From contig OX246743.1 in NCBI GenBank assembly GCA_945910005.1, positions 8,560,173 through 8,624,172 on the forward strand: a stretch of DNA of 64,000 bases. Direction: 5' to 3'. The notes under the pieces were generated by a model. It had not been told where the DNA came from and made no database searches. It saw only the letters and a list, made by a program, of their open reading frames with translations. Every line of letters starts with the position of its first letter. Position 1 is the first letter of the stretch. This stretch comes from Isoperla grammatica (lineage: Eukaryota; Arthropoda; Insecta; Plecoptera; Perlodidae). Positions 43,397 to 56,300 of the stretch are shown here, one piece after another. The position numbers were made by a program, and so were the translations under genes.

Positions 43397-46300
43397 ACCC
43401 GGACAAAATTAGGAGAAAGCTGATTTTTTCAGGGTCGCTTACAAATTTTATTTTATATAATATACTTCGGGTCCGCCAAAATCCGCCTTGTGCGTTAGCC
43501 GCCATCTTCGAAAATGTCAGCGATTACAGTATTCCATAAAATCGCTTGTTGTGAGTGCTCTATGTAACATAAAATTACGTGAGTGGTGTCAAATAAAAGA
43601 TAATATTATGATCAATAATAATAATGTATGGGATTTTAGTTATTTCACATATTACAATAGAAGGAAGTAATTAAGTGATCCACCGCATAAGTGTATATTT
43701 GTATTTTGATGATTTGCGATAAAAGTAATAACGTATCCATAACTTTTGTTCATACAAAACATAAAGCTTATTCTGTCCAGAACACACGTGCCAAGTCTTA
43801 TTTACATAACTTTACAAATGTTTGAGATACGAGCTATTGTATATCTGCATGTGTCGTGGCCGCCATCGCCCCGGACAGAGCAAAACTCATTACCTTAGCC
43901 CATCGGTCAGTAACAACACATTAAAAGAAACTTGTTTTTACATGATGACTAAAGAATGTAATTGAGCTTCACTTAGACCAAAGTCACATATGTGCTTTAG
44001 TCGCCATTTTGAAAAATGGCGACGATTACAGTTTTGTCTTCAAACATGCTTTGTAAAGGCTACATATAACATAAAATAACATGAATAATCTAAATTGAAA
44101 GATATGATTGGGAACTTCTATAAACAGGGGAAAAATTGTAAGTTATTAGATGAGCGTAGCGAATATATCAATCAATTCAAATGGTTCATTCTCTAAATGC
44201 GCGAATTGTGTTCGTCACACACCGGTCAAACGGTTCGACGGATTTGACCAAAATTTTAAACCAACACCCTTTAAAACTCAAATTGACGATGTCAAGATGA
44301 ACATAAAAATCCGTCAATATGACAACCTACAAAAAATTAATTACCGAAAACATTTAAGTTTTAATTTCTGTTAATTGAAACTTACGGACGGATTTAAAAT
44401 GTTTTGGGTTCGTGGTAGGATGGCCCATTCTAAGTAACCCATGGTAAGTCTGAAAAAGGAGACCCTGTTCCCCCCCCCCCCCCTCTTCTCCTCTGTCCCA
44501 CTTAAGATTCCTTCTTCTGCAATTTGCCCTTCTTCTGCTGGACTCTCCTTATGACGACCCCCATGATGATAAACAGTCAAATGCGATAGAGCAACTCTTC
44601 TCTGTTATCCATCACCATCACTATTTGATGATAACGGTATGATAAGTAGAACGAAACATTTTGAACAGGCTATTGCATCAATCAACGGTTATATGCACCC
44701 ACGAACTGAGATATGCAAAGAGTACCAACATAATAGTTGGGGGGGGTCCTTCTCCATCGCATACATGGCCTCGACCACCTCACACGAAATTGTCTTTGGA
44801 GATTCGCTCATGCATTACATATTACTAGGCGTACTAAGCTTACTTCAGCGGCCGCATTCCTGGGAATTGGCAGAATAAAGCCCGGCTTATTTAAAAGTTT
44901 TCCAATCGGTTAATGTTTCAAGATATAAACATTGTCAATGCAAAAACTGCTGCATGCACTCTAATAGTGGAGACAACATTAAACTTGGCTGACAGTGGTC
45001 CCCCGGTTGCAGAAGTTGGTAATGATACAGATTACTAGTTATCTTAATTGGTCAAAATTCTCAAGACGTTGTTATTTTAATGGTATCGCCAGGATCTGCC
45101 AACACAGTCATTAAAGGAAATAACATTTCTCGGTTTCAGAGCAAGCTAGCAGAAATTGAAAAATTGCAGTGGGCTGTTTATGTACTGACATGATGTGAGT
45201 GACGCGACTAGTGCTTGGTTTAAAGAAGGAAATAAGCGGGTCTTAATAATCATCATTAACAATCGTGAGCTTCCCCATCCTCTCACGATGACTTAAGACA
45301 ATCCACAACAAGTAAACGGTGTGAGGAATTGTTAACTGGCTCTTTATGGAGCTAAAATACATCATTGGATGGAGAGCGATTCTATTCATTCAACAAAATA
45401 CTGCTAGCCACAGGGTTGGAGCAATGTTCAATTTGTATAATTGGACACCTTTACAAGTGAGAGTGATAGACAACATTAACTATGTGAATGATTATAAGTG
45501 CGGCAGTGTTTGGGAACATTGCCGTAAATATTAACTAAAAATGCGCTTACAAAATGACGGTAACAGTTAAAACGTTAAACTAACTTTCGTCAAGACAGTG
45601 GCAATACCATTGTTGTGGATATAAATAAATATAAAACATTGTTATTATTTGGCATTTAGTGACTTACGCGACAGCTTAGGCCACATGGCGTCTTCCGAAT
45701 CAGATCCATTTTTCTTATATCGTGGGGGTCGTCATAAGGAGAGTCCAGAAGCTAGGAAGGGCAAGGCAAATTGCAGAAGAAGGAATCTTAAGTGGGACAG
45801 GGGAGAAGGGGGGGGGGAGAACAGGGTCTCATTTTTCAGACTTACCATGGGCCCATTCTACTACGAGCTCAAAACATTACTTAAATCCGTCCGTAAGTTT
45901 CAATTAACAGAAATTAAAACTTAAATGTTTTCGGTAATTTATTTTTTTGTAGGTTGTCATCTTGACGGATTTTTCAGTTCATCTTGGCATCATCAATTTG
46001 AGTATTAAAGAGTGTTGGTTTAAAATTTTGGTCAAATCCGTTGAACCGTTTGACCGGTGTGCGACGAACAAAATTCGCGCATTTAGAGAATGAACCATTT
46101 GAATTGATTGATACATTCGCTACGCTCATCTAATTACTTACAATTTTTCCCCTGTTTATAGAAGTTCCCAATCATATCTTCAATTTAGGTTCTTCATGTT
46201 ATTTTATGTTATATGTAGCCTTCACAAAGCATGTTTGAAGATAAAACTGTAATCGTCGCCATTTTTCAAAATGGCGACTAAAGCACATATGTGACTTTGG

Positions 46301-46881
46301 TCTAAGTGAAGCTCAATTACATTCTTTAGTCATCATGTAAAAAGAAGTTTCTTTTAATGTGTTGTTACTGACCGATGGGCTAAGGTAATGAGTTTTGCTC
46401 TGTCCGGGGCGATGGAGGCCACGACACATGCAGATATACAATAGCTCGTATCTCAAACATTTTTAAAGTTATGTAAATAAGACTTGGCACGTGTGTTCTA
46501 GACAAAATAAGCTTAATGTTTTGTATGAACACAAGTTATGGATACGTTATTACTTTTATCGCAAATCATCAAAATACAAATATCCACTTATGCGGTGGAT
46601 CACTTAATTACTTCCTTCCATTGTAATATGATAAATAACTAAAATTCCATACATTATTATTATTGATCATAATATTATCTTTCATTTGACACCACTCACG
46701 TAATTTTATGTTACATAGAGCACTCACAACAAGTGATTTAGTGTAATACCGTAATCGCCGACATTTTCCAAGATGGCGGCTAACGCACAAGGCGGATTTT
46801 GGCGGACCCGAAGTATGTTATATAAAATAAAATTTGTAAGCGGCCCTGAAAAAATCAGCTTTCTCCTAATTTTGTCCGGGT
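43397..46881. mobile_element. Foldback-type element with arms of about 1.17 kb
   Basis: 43397-44567 reappears in reverse complement as about 45717-46881, highly similar throughout, starting ACCCGGACAAAATTAGGAGA. The central 1.15 kb (44568-45716) is unique and has no recognisable protein. Each arm contains two related blocks about 500 bp apart (CGCCATCTTCGAAAATG and CGCCATTTTGAAAAATG, each followed by GATTACAG), as in foldback elements with repeat-built arms. No target duplication could be assigned. Confidence 0.8.
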
Positions 46882-47066
46882 CGGTATAGGAAATTGGGCT
46901 AAAGTAACCCCACTATAAGCCCAAGTAAAAGTATTTGTTCAGATTACCAACTTTATGGTTTTTTAATAAAATGTCTACATGAATCACTGATAATACTAAT
47001 AATATGTTACCTGTTATTGTATCTGTTCAATTACATCAAAAGGCGCATGCTTCAGGTAATATTCAG

Positions 47067-47224
47067 GGCGTGTTCCAACTTGACGTTTTAAGTCGACTAG
47101 CTTCTCTAGCAGGCTAACGTAACAATTAGTAACAATTTATTACAACAATTGTTAATTGTTGTGCTAGTCCGAGAAGGAGAATTGCTTTGCCAGCAGGCCA
47201 AAATAGAGAAGTTGGAACATGCCC
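47067..47224. repeat. Palindromic element, about 158 bp
   Basis: GGGCGTGTTCCAACTT and AAGTTGGAACATGCCC bound it. The interior shares AACAATTGTTAATTGTT-type words and a CAGCAGGCCAAA word with the palindrome at 3860-3993, so both may be one family. Confidence 0.6.
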
Positions 47225-47653
47225 TCAATGATGTCACGTGGCAGCCATTATGAGGTACTCATTGTTTGTTTAGGCTTTCCAGGAAATATCACAGTTTTAA
47301 GCCGTATAGAATGACATATGCAGGTAAAGATCGTTTTACACACTTATTATTTAAGATTGAAGGTTTAACAAAATCAAGTCAAGCCAAAAGCATAAATACA
47401 CACTTTCCTGGGAAATACGATTTAAGGAAATCATAGCAATGTTAGCTCTTATACCTGAAATTCTTAGCCCAACCAATGAGAGGTGACGTTTTATAAATCT
47501 GGCCAATGGTAGCGATCCCAAGTAAAATGGTTAGGAAACTAAAACCTTAAATCTTAAAAAAATGTGTAAACTAACTTTAAAGTTCAAGAAAATGATAACT
47601 CGTGCAAATGATTGTCAAATGTATCATAACAAAGCATTTAAAAATAAAATAAA

Positions 47654-47654
<1 letters not shown>

Positions 47655-47713
<59 letters not shown>

Positions 47714-47731
47714 AAGAAGAAGAAGAAGAAA
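47655..47731. repeat. Compound (AAT)n(AAG)n microsatellite
   Basis: About 13 AAT units pass directly into about 12 AAG units. Confidence 0.9.
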
Positions 47732-48450
47732 GACAACACCCCTCCTGTGGTAGTATGCAGTAGATTTGGATTCAAATTTTGTGGATTCATAAACCACTAC
47801 ATTTTGTGTAACGTATTTTGTCTAATCGATAAATTGATATTCATTTTTTTTTTTTATACTACCCGACCCAACCCGAGTTCAAAAATCACTACCTGCACAT
47901 CCCTAATTAAATGTTATTCTATCATTACCTAATTATTATATGTGAGTTGATATTTTCAGGAAAAAAACAATAAAAATACGAATTTGAACGAAAAAATATG
48001 TCTAGGCCTATTTGTTAAATTTTTTTCTGCCACCTTGAGCAGGACTGCAAGAGTATCCTTGGAGCCTTCCGACAATCCACTGTGACTTTCAGCTGTTTGA
48101 GTTTACTTGACACATGACTATTGTTTATACCAGGCTGGCATGTCACCATAGAAACCGGTTCGTAGGGGACGTATTGTCCACCCCTTGAGTAGCGCTGTCA
48201 ACGTTGGGGCGAGATGTTGATGTGATAAGTGTCTTATTCGTGGAAAAAGATGATTGAGCGTGGCTTCCTTTAAATTGACCTTGTTGTTGTTCAAGGTTCA
48301 AGAGTCCAGGCAATGAGAGCTATTCAATCCATTAGGGGACGGTAAAGTAAAACGCCACATCTCGCGGTGACATGCTCTCGGTATGGAGTATAGAAGAGTG
48401 TTTCATACGCTTTTTAATTTTCATGTAAACCGCAATGTATGCGTTTGAAT

Positions 48451-48843
48451 TAGAGATGTTCAACGTTATCAATATTGTAAGAAAATAGAATTTAGATTAA
48501 TTTCAATACAGATGTGGTAGTGTCCAACCCTTCAAAAATTCTACTTTCTAGCTCGCAACTTTTGATAGGTTGCGACTTGTGAGTAACCTTTGCTATCTTT
48601 AAATTACCATTAATCATAGGCTATGAAATGATGACTTGTTCTATTGTTTTTTATGACAAGAGATCATCTCAAACTCAAAAGGCATTTTAGGACATTACAC
48701 ATAATGTGCAGGACCAAACTTTTTTTCGAAATAAGTTCGATATTGTGATACCAACACGGATTTTTAGACAGCGATATGGTGATAAGATATCGACAAAATT
48801 GCGCCAATAACGATAATGACAAGAATATCATTGGATATCTCTA
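48451..48843. mobile_element. hAT-type MITE shared with segment A
   Basis: Same site and ends as 15212-15581; flanks GTTTGAAT and GTTTGAAG (7 of 8). Confidence 0.65.
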
Positions 48844-49055
48844 GTTTGAAGACAAGTTACTTCGTTTATGCCAGTTGCATGTATCAATGCTTGTGTTGTG
48901 TTTTATACACACTGTTTAGGCTCGAGTCGAGCAAAAACTAATATGCGGAATGATTATGTATCACATCATCAATCATCAACCAAGTCGGAACTCGACTGAA
49001 ATTTAGTATGGTTACAGTTAGGTACCTTGTCTCATTGGATCGCTCTACTTCCTCC

Positions 49056-49640
49056 TAGGGATGGGCAAAAGCGTGTACTTTACTAAACGTGTACACTGCT
49101 GCTTGCAAAGCTGTGTACACGTCCGTGGGGTCCCGCTTTCGAAAAACAATCATGTTCTGTCTAGGCCGAAAAATTATGTTTTAAAGTGTTGTTCCCGCAA
49201 ACGGTTTCAAGACGTAATCCAGCGGGTTCCATGGTTCTGACCTCGGATCGCTTGCCAGGTTTAGGCCGAAATTATTTTTTAACACGTAAACATTCCGTCC
49301 GTAAAAAATCCGTCTTGAATATGTTTTTCGAGCGTATGCTGATGCACGTCCATGTTCCTGGCAGTGGCCTCGGATTATATGTGCTGCCTAGGCCGAAATT
49401 ATTTATTAATTTGAGGCTATATACATTTTCTACTGGGATGGATGGGGGGGTTAAGTGACAACTGAGGAGTGAGGACGGTCGCTCATCGCATGAAACCACT
49501 TGTCGGCGCCAAGCCCTCCATGGCCGGTCGTACACAGTATAGTATTATACGCGGCGCGTTTATTGTTTCGAGAGAAACAGTAAACGTGTACACGCATTAA
49601 AGCGTGTACACGTTTACACGTGTACACCATCCCATCCCTA
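49056..49640. mobile_element. hAT MITE, 3' flank of copy B
   Basis: The ends are TAGGGATGGGCAAAAGCG and CATCCCATCCCTA. The flanks CTTCCTCC and CTTACTTA are imperfect 8-bp targets. Absent from segment A. The interior has GTGTACACG palindromes. Confidence 0.75.
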
Positions 49641-49656
49641 CTTACTTAGAGGAATC

Positions 49657-49820
49657 ACCTCTTCAGATGTAGTAAACTTAAAACAGAACGTGACGCATTG
49701 CCTAACGGCATGAAGAGAGAAGAAAAGGAGGCCTGTCTCTACTGGTTGACCAGATCTTACATGATGGCCTGATTAAGCCAAATGTGGGCATATGATAAAA
49801 AAAAAAAAAAAAAAAAAAAA
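49657..49820 (+). repeat. 5'-truncated LINE tail with poly(A), 3' flank of copy B
   Basis: The frame EEKEACLYWLTR, then MMA and a stop, is followed by a tail ending in about 24 A (49797-49820). It is flanked by a long imperfect duplication, CTTACTTAGAGGAATC and CTTCCTCCCGAGGAATC. Segment A has the empty site. The hAT MITE at 49056 sits inside the left flank copy. Confidence 0.7.
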
Positions 49821-49973
49821 CTTCCTCCCGAGGAATCTAAACTTGTCAAAACTTAGCAGGCCTAGAGGTGTTTTCCCGATGACGTCCAATCACAGGTAGG
49901 GAAAGGAAACACACTTACCTTAAACCAAGCTCGACAAGTGACGTAATGCGCATTTCGCAACCCGATCCCGAGC

Positions 49974-50318
49974 TCAGAACATGCCGTCGTGTACACCGAT
50001 CGCTATCAGTATGACCAAGAACACGAGAACATTCCTGAGCACGAGCTTCCAGTCGTTGGGCACGGCAAACGGCTGAATGGCCGCGGTCAGTTCGTGAATC
50101 TCGTGGGCGGCGCAGACAAAGATGAACGACGTGATCATGACATTGAGTACGGGGTAGCCGGGAACGAGCACCAGCACTCCGTGAGTGTCGGCAGCCAGCC
50201 AGATGTGGTACTGACTGATAAACAGCTCCAGCCAGATGCGACCGAACCACGCAAAGAATGAAGAGTACCGCTTGCGCAACACCCCCGAGATGTTGCGCAG
50301 GACGACGTAGCTCAAGAT
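49974..50318 (-). CDS. CASD1: CASD1 copy B exon 10 and stop
   Basis: 345 bp. It differs from copy A at a few residues (for example GVLRKRY against GVLRTRY, GRIWLEL against GRISLEL, AIGVHDG against PIGIHDG). Confidence 0.9.
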   Translation of the reverse strand: MLSYVVLRNISGVLRKRYSSFFAWFGRIWLELFISQYHIWLAADTHGVLVLVPGYPVLNVMITSFIFVCAAHEIHELTAAIQPFAVPNDWKLVLRNVLVFLVILIAIGVHDGMF

Positions 50319-53300
50319 CTGAAATACACAAAGATTATTCTGTGAGAAGAATTAATTTTATTTATTTGTCTCTAGATCCAATTCAGTTATAAAACTGATT
50401 TATTAAGAAGGGCAATGAATGCAAATAATAATTAGATGAGCGTAGCAAAGCGGAGTGAATCTCTCCATACAACTCGATTGGCGCTTTGTCTGTGTGTGTG
50501 TGTATGTGCGCTAAATTTTGTTCGTCGTGCACAGGTCAAACGAATTGACGTATTTGGCTGAAATTTTCTGTCAACATTCGTGACCACTAAACTCGATGCT
50601 GTTAACATAACCAGAAAAATTCGTCAAGATACCAACCTACAAACAATTAATTACTGAAAAACAAAATTTGTTTATTTATTTAATTAAATTTAAACTTACG
50701 CACAGATTTAAATGATGTTTCACTTGTAGGTTTACATAAATGGTAACAACACTTGACAATAGTTTCAAAATTGTTAGTTTATCCGCCATGTTACAAAAAA
50801 ATATTGTTTATCTACGACAATTATTTCTTCATTTTTACAGTGTTCCACCGATATGATTCGCATTTGCGGACTATTGCAGTTAGATGCACATAGTATACAC
50901 CAAACATAGCGTAAGTAATTATACATTTTCACTTTTATTCAGAATCTTGATAGCTGTCGTAGAATGGCTACAATGACGTAAGATGCCAACCTACAAAAAA
51001 TTAATTACTGAAAAACATGTTTTTTAATTTATTGAATTAAATTAAAATTTGCACACGGATATAAATGATTTTTTGCATGTAGGTCCACATCAATGGTACT
51101 AACACTCGACAATAGTCCCAAAATTTTAGCTTTAACTGCCATTTTATAAAAAAATTTTGTTTATTTACGGCAGAAATTTTCTTCATTTTTACAGTGTTCC
51201 ACCGATGTGATTCGCATTTGCGGACCATTGAAGTTAGATGCACATAAATAGAGATCCTTGTAAATGGTTTTATTTTTTAGCATATTTCGTTTTATTAAAT
51301 CCAAATTTCGCTGTTGAGCAGTAATTTCAGCTTTTTGGCGGTGTTTCAATTTTAATTTACCAAATCTAATTTGTATCTAGTATTCTAGGCCTAACGTATG
51401 TGGCATGCCTACATTGTCGCGAAAGAAAAGAAGAAACGAAAGAAAGCTGTCGCTAGGAATGCGGAATGCAGTCGACGTACAAGCTACGTGAAAAATCTGT
51501 TGCGCGCCGGTTTGGCAGGGGTGGAAGGGTCACTGCAGTCACTGCAAAAAATGTTGAAAATTACGTTTTTGACAGAAATTCGGCGATTTCACGTCAATTC
51601 AACAGCTTCAGTCTTTTTCGTTTTTATAACAGTAAACTTATGCTATTTCGCGTATACACGGAATTTCGTTTGATTTCGCGATTCAAAAAGACTATTTTAG
51701 GACTCACAACAGACTGTCATGCCAACATATTATTTCAATTGCTGCACGTTTCAAGTGATTTCGCGCTATCGTGCATTGCGAAATACAAGGATCTCTACAC
51801 ATAGTATGCGGCACGAATGGCGTGCGCAGTCAGACCTTTCTCACTACGTATGTATTTGGAATGTTAATAGCTATCATAGAATGGCTACAATGACGTGTTA
51901 TGTTTTATGACGTTCACGGCAAACATGCAAAGGTACACAACGAACTTTGTTGACAAATTAAAAAGCTTTTATTATGATTTAAATGCGGTTATTGTAGGCC
52001 TATGATAAAACAAAATTACATTTTAGATCTAGCCTTTATCTACATTATGGAACTTTCCGTACAATAATAGGTTAATAGTTTATGAATTAGAGCCTATTGA
52101 GTAGACCACGGTTGAATGAAATTATGCGGAAATCAATGGAAAAATCAACTTGAAAGTTTTAATTTATTTAAATAAAACTTCTCAACAGATTTAAATAATA
52201 TTTCGTGCAATTATTAGCAACATATCGAGAAATAATGTACACAAATTCTAAGATTGTAACTTATACCGCCATCTTGTAAACAAGAATTTTGTTTATTATC
52301 AAGGTTTTTTTATAAGGGTAATATGATATTCAAAAGATTTGTTTGCTTTAATACGTTATCACTAGCAAACCGGCAACCTGCAAATTGTGTAGCTCCGAAG
52401 ACCAAGCCCGAGCACATCTCTTTAGATGTGCTGACCATAAACTTTTATATTGACTCCCTGCCCAATGACATGAGCAAGCTAGAAAAGGAAGCCGTTTTAT
52501 TGATAGACAAAAGAATGGCTGAATAAGCTATCTTAGCATAAGAAGGGGGAAAAAGAAACGATGTTCATTGTCACTTACAGGCACGAAAACAATGTAGGAA
52601 TGTATCTCGTTGCACTCCAGCTTGTTGCGGCAGAGAAACGAGAAGGTTGCGTAGCCCCCCATTCCGATGAGCGAAACGAGCGTAGCGGAGAGGGCAATGC
52701 CGGGCGAAAACAAGTTGCCGTGGTTGTTATCGTCCACCAGGTTGTAACGCTGGGCGATCAAGAAGGCGCTGGCAAACACCATGCCGTAGGAGATGCTGAC
52801 CAAACAGACCATTATATTAGTAATAACTAATAACTAATAAGAAATAATGTAATTTTAGACCTATCCTATAGTGTAAGATATAAACCTAAAGGTCAGTTTA
52901 CACACTTATTCAAGGTTAAAGACCTAACCACAATTGATCGCATCGTAATTGGGATCGCAATTGTAAAAATATGATTTAACACTACATTACAACAATCCAT
53001 TACGACGTTACGGTTTTGTTGTGAACAGTGCCGTAAGAACCGTGAACAGTGCCGTAAGAACCAAGAAGGTCAACAATTTCACGATTTCCGGATTAAGATC
53101 ACAATCACGATATTGTCCATTGTAGTTAAACCATTAAGTGTTAACAAAGTTTAATTAAATTAAAATTATTATGGTGTTCACATATTCACAAAACTTCACA
53201 AGATTTAAGATGAACATACCGTAGCGACGCTAGCTCTGCGACATCTCTATACACATATGTCGTAATAAAATACAAAAAGCCGTCCTAGCAACGAAGCACT

Positions 53301-56300
53301 CAATAAATTCAAAGTTGTTCTGAATCGGCCTTGTTGATTCTGGCATTTGTCCGCAGGTGTTCGCACTGTCCAATCACTGATTCATATGTTTCGTATTTGA
53401 AATATCGATCTTTGATTGGTTATCGCTCACTCGTCGATGGTGTTCGAAGCCTACAGGGTTGGTTTAGTCACTTTAAATTAAAGTCCCCCACTGCAAATCA
53501 GTTTAATTACTGAGTGGGTAGACTCTAAATGTGAATTTATTTATTTATTTATTTACGAGTAGAAACTGGGACAAGAACATTTTCCCCCTAACTTTTACAG
53601 CACAAAGCTGCGCGGCACCAACCTGTAACGATCAAGCTTCCATCGGAACCACCACTCGTGGATGTCGTCATCGGTCGTGACAAACAGCGCCTTCCACGGT
53701 CTCGTGACAAACACCTTCTCGAAGAACACCTCCGACATGTAGAGGACGGTGATGACCGAGAATAGTCCTACAAACTTGAGCACGAGCGACAGGTACTGTA
53801 TGGGGTTGTTTTCTGACGTGTTTGCCGTTATGTGTGGCGGCAGGGCGAGCACGATGTAGACCATCAGGAACCAGAACGAGACGAGGGGCACAAAGTAGTA
53901 GAACTGGTAGGGCCGGTTCATGCACAGACACAGGAGCACGGTCATGAAGTTCAGACGGAACAGAACCTGGAAACGGGGACGGCACTCTGAATCACGATCG
54001 TTTATCAGTATAGATGGCAGATGCCACCGTCTATATAGATCATTGTCTACTAGGCTGGCTGGCTTATGGGAGACCGTATGACAGCAGCGCTGTGAGCCTT
54101 CCTACCCAAATAAATCCCAGTATGCCCCACACTTGACGCATGCAATAATAATGTCGTGGAAATATAGAAGGCTGTGGGATGGCGTGGGAAGTGTGTGGTG
54201 AACTGTCCATCAGCCATGGTATAAGGCTACACTTGTTTTCTGTATTATTCAGCTGATTGTTAATTTGAAATACACAGCACGTATTAACATTTAGTTTTAA
54301 GGGCTAAATATATCTATAATAACAATTACTATCAAGAATGTATTAGGGAAATAATATTTTGAGCACTTGGCGGAAGTTAGACAAGCTATCATATCTAAAT
54401 TGGGTATGATCGCACGCAGAGCACTCTAACTGCCATACGGTCTCCCATAAAAGAGGTAACAAGCACAAACATGTAAGCAATACGTAGGCATAGACAGCAC
54501 AGAAGCAGTTCAGCCAACAGTCACTGGATATTGGGTAAAATACTCTCACACATCTGTAGATGGCATAATATAATGCCACCAGTCTCTTTTAAGTGTTAGT
54601 ACCAGTACATAAATTTAGCTAATAAATGGTTTCAAAAGGGTGCATAATGGCGATTTTTTAACCTAGAAGCGTCAATTTTCCGAAACTTCTATATAATTAT
54701 TTTATACATACTAAGCTATGCTCTCGAGCCTTCTCATAGGTACAAAAGATTTTACCTGAAAGAAACGAATAAGGCTCGCATCCCCTCTCTGCCAAAAGTA
54801 ACAGAAGTGGCCGTAACCCGACAGCAAAAGGTATGCAGATACGAGGACTCGGATGTGCATGTAGATCGGCAATACTTGACTTGCACCCGTCATGTGGTAC
54901 ATCAAGATCACCAGTTGCATCCACCCTAGAGAAAAACACAACTAAACAGTTAAAGGCTTTTCATTTTTTAAATTGAATAAGAGAAATATGGATTAATCAT
55001 TATTGGCTATACTTTAGGTTATCTTAATCAAGAAAAGAATAAATACCCATAAACAGATTGCTATAAATATTTATAATTATATATTTAAAATGTTAACCTT
55101 TCCACTCGTCAGTTTGATCCCTGTGCAGCACTTTGGTGTATCGACTATCTTCGGTGAAGAAAAGCCCGAGCGCAAACACGTAACCGAAGGGAAGCCAGAA
55201 GCTCATCTGAGAGAAGTATTTATTCTCCTTCATGAAGAAGTTGGTCCGGTCGCACAAGAAGAAGTACGCCATTATGATCCCCATCTTGGCCATGGACACC
55301 ATGAGGATGTATGGGTCCAGTTGTGCCACTTGCTTGCTGTGTTCGTTGAGTGGTGTGTAGGCGGCAGGCGCTGTTCCTCGTAAACGCTGTACCCATCTTC
55401 GTAAGACCATCATGATGGTAATTACGGCACTGCAAAAGTAAAGAAGACCTATAGGCCAAATGTAGAACGTATTGTTAGTTTTTATAATGCACCATGGGCC
55501 TATACTGTATAGTCTACGTACCTACCGTACTTTTATGTTTTGAGAAATAAAGGATTTTCTCTTTAGTATTTTCTTTGTATTAGATAGGCTATGTACTTTA
55601 CATTTTTAGTGCATAAGGCTACACTGGAGTAAATGCAAGATGTGTGGGGACTGGGGATGGAAAGCAAGATAGAATTTAACATATTTTGTAATTGCAACAG
55701 TTTGCAAGATAAATGAGACAAAATACCCATTGGTATGGACTAGCATTGGATAGATGGCAGTCAACTGGTATTAAAGAAAAAGACACATCATGGTATGCAA
55801 TTTGTGCCCATGTGAAAAGAAGAGGGTGAAGAAGACGCTTATATTCTATCCTTGGAGACCAAATTATTTCTTATAGTATTTTATTAGTTGCATGATAATT
55901 GAAAGAATATATAAATGAGGTTAGTTTAGCGAAGTATGGACAACATATTGATCATTTGTTTTTGTATGGGATACGGTACTTAATTAACCTACACAGGTGA
56001 CAGCAGTCCCTCGTTAATTCAAACTTGGTTCATTCAAATTTATGTATTTAAGTCAAGCTATTGATGGAGTCCCAGCAGAAGATTTGGGTGTGGTTACTGC
56101 TTAGGTGTGTTAAAGTTCTGTTAATTCAAAATTTTGTAATTTGTAATTCAAATTACAGTTTTTACTTTTTAGTGTCCCTTGAAATTTGAATTAAAGAGGA
56201 ACTACTGTAGGCCTATTTGTAGAACTTCACAAGAAACAAGAGGTTCGTTTTTTTGTCCTGCATAGCCTGCACTGGTGCAAGCTTTCCGGCACCGCCATGT

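Larger units (their letters stand above)
46882..48010. other. Intergenic DNA between the foldback element and segment B
   Basis: No gene seen. Contains the palindrome 47067-47224, an AAT/AAG microsatellite and a short hAT-end-like stretch near 47860-47905 (CTACCCGACCC and CATCCCTA). Confidence 0.45.

Noticed and set aside
47562..47753. Small frame with Ile and Arg runs
   Set aside because: Translation of the AAT/AAG microsatellite.
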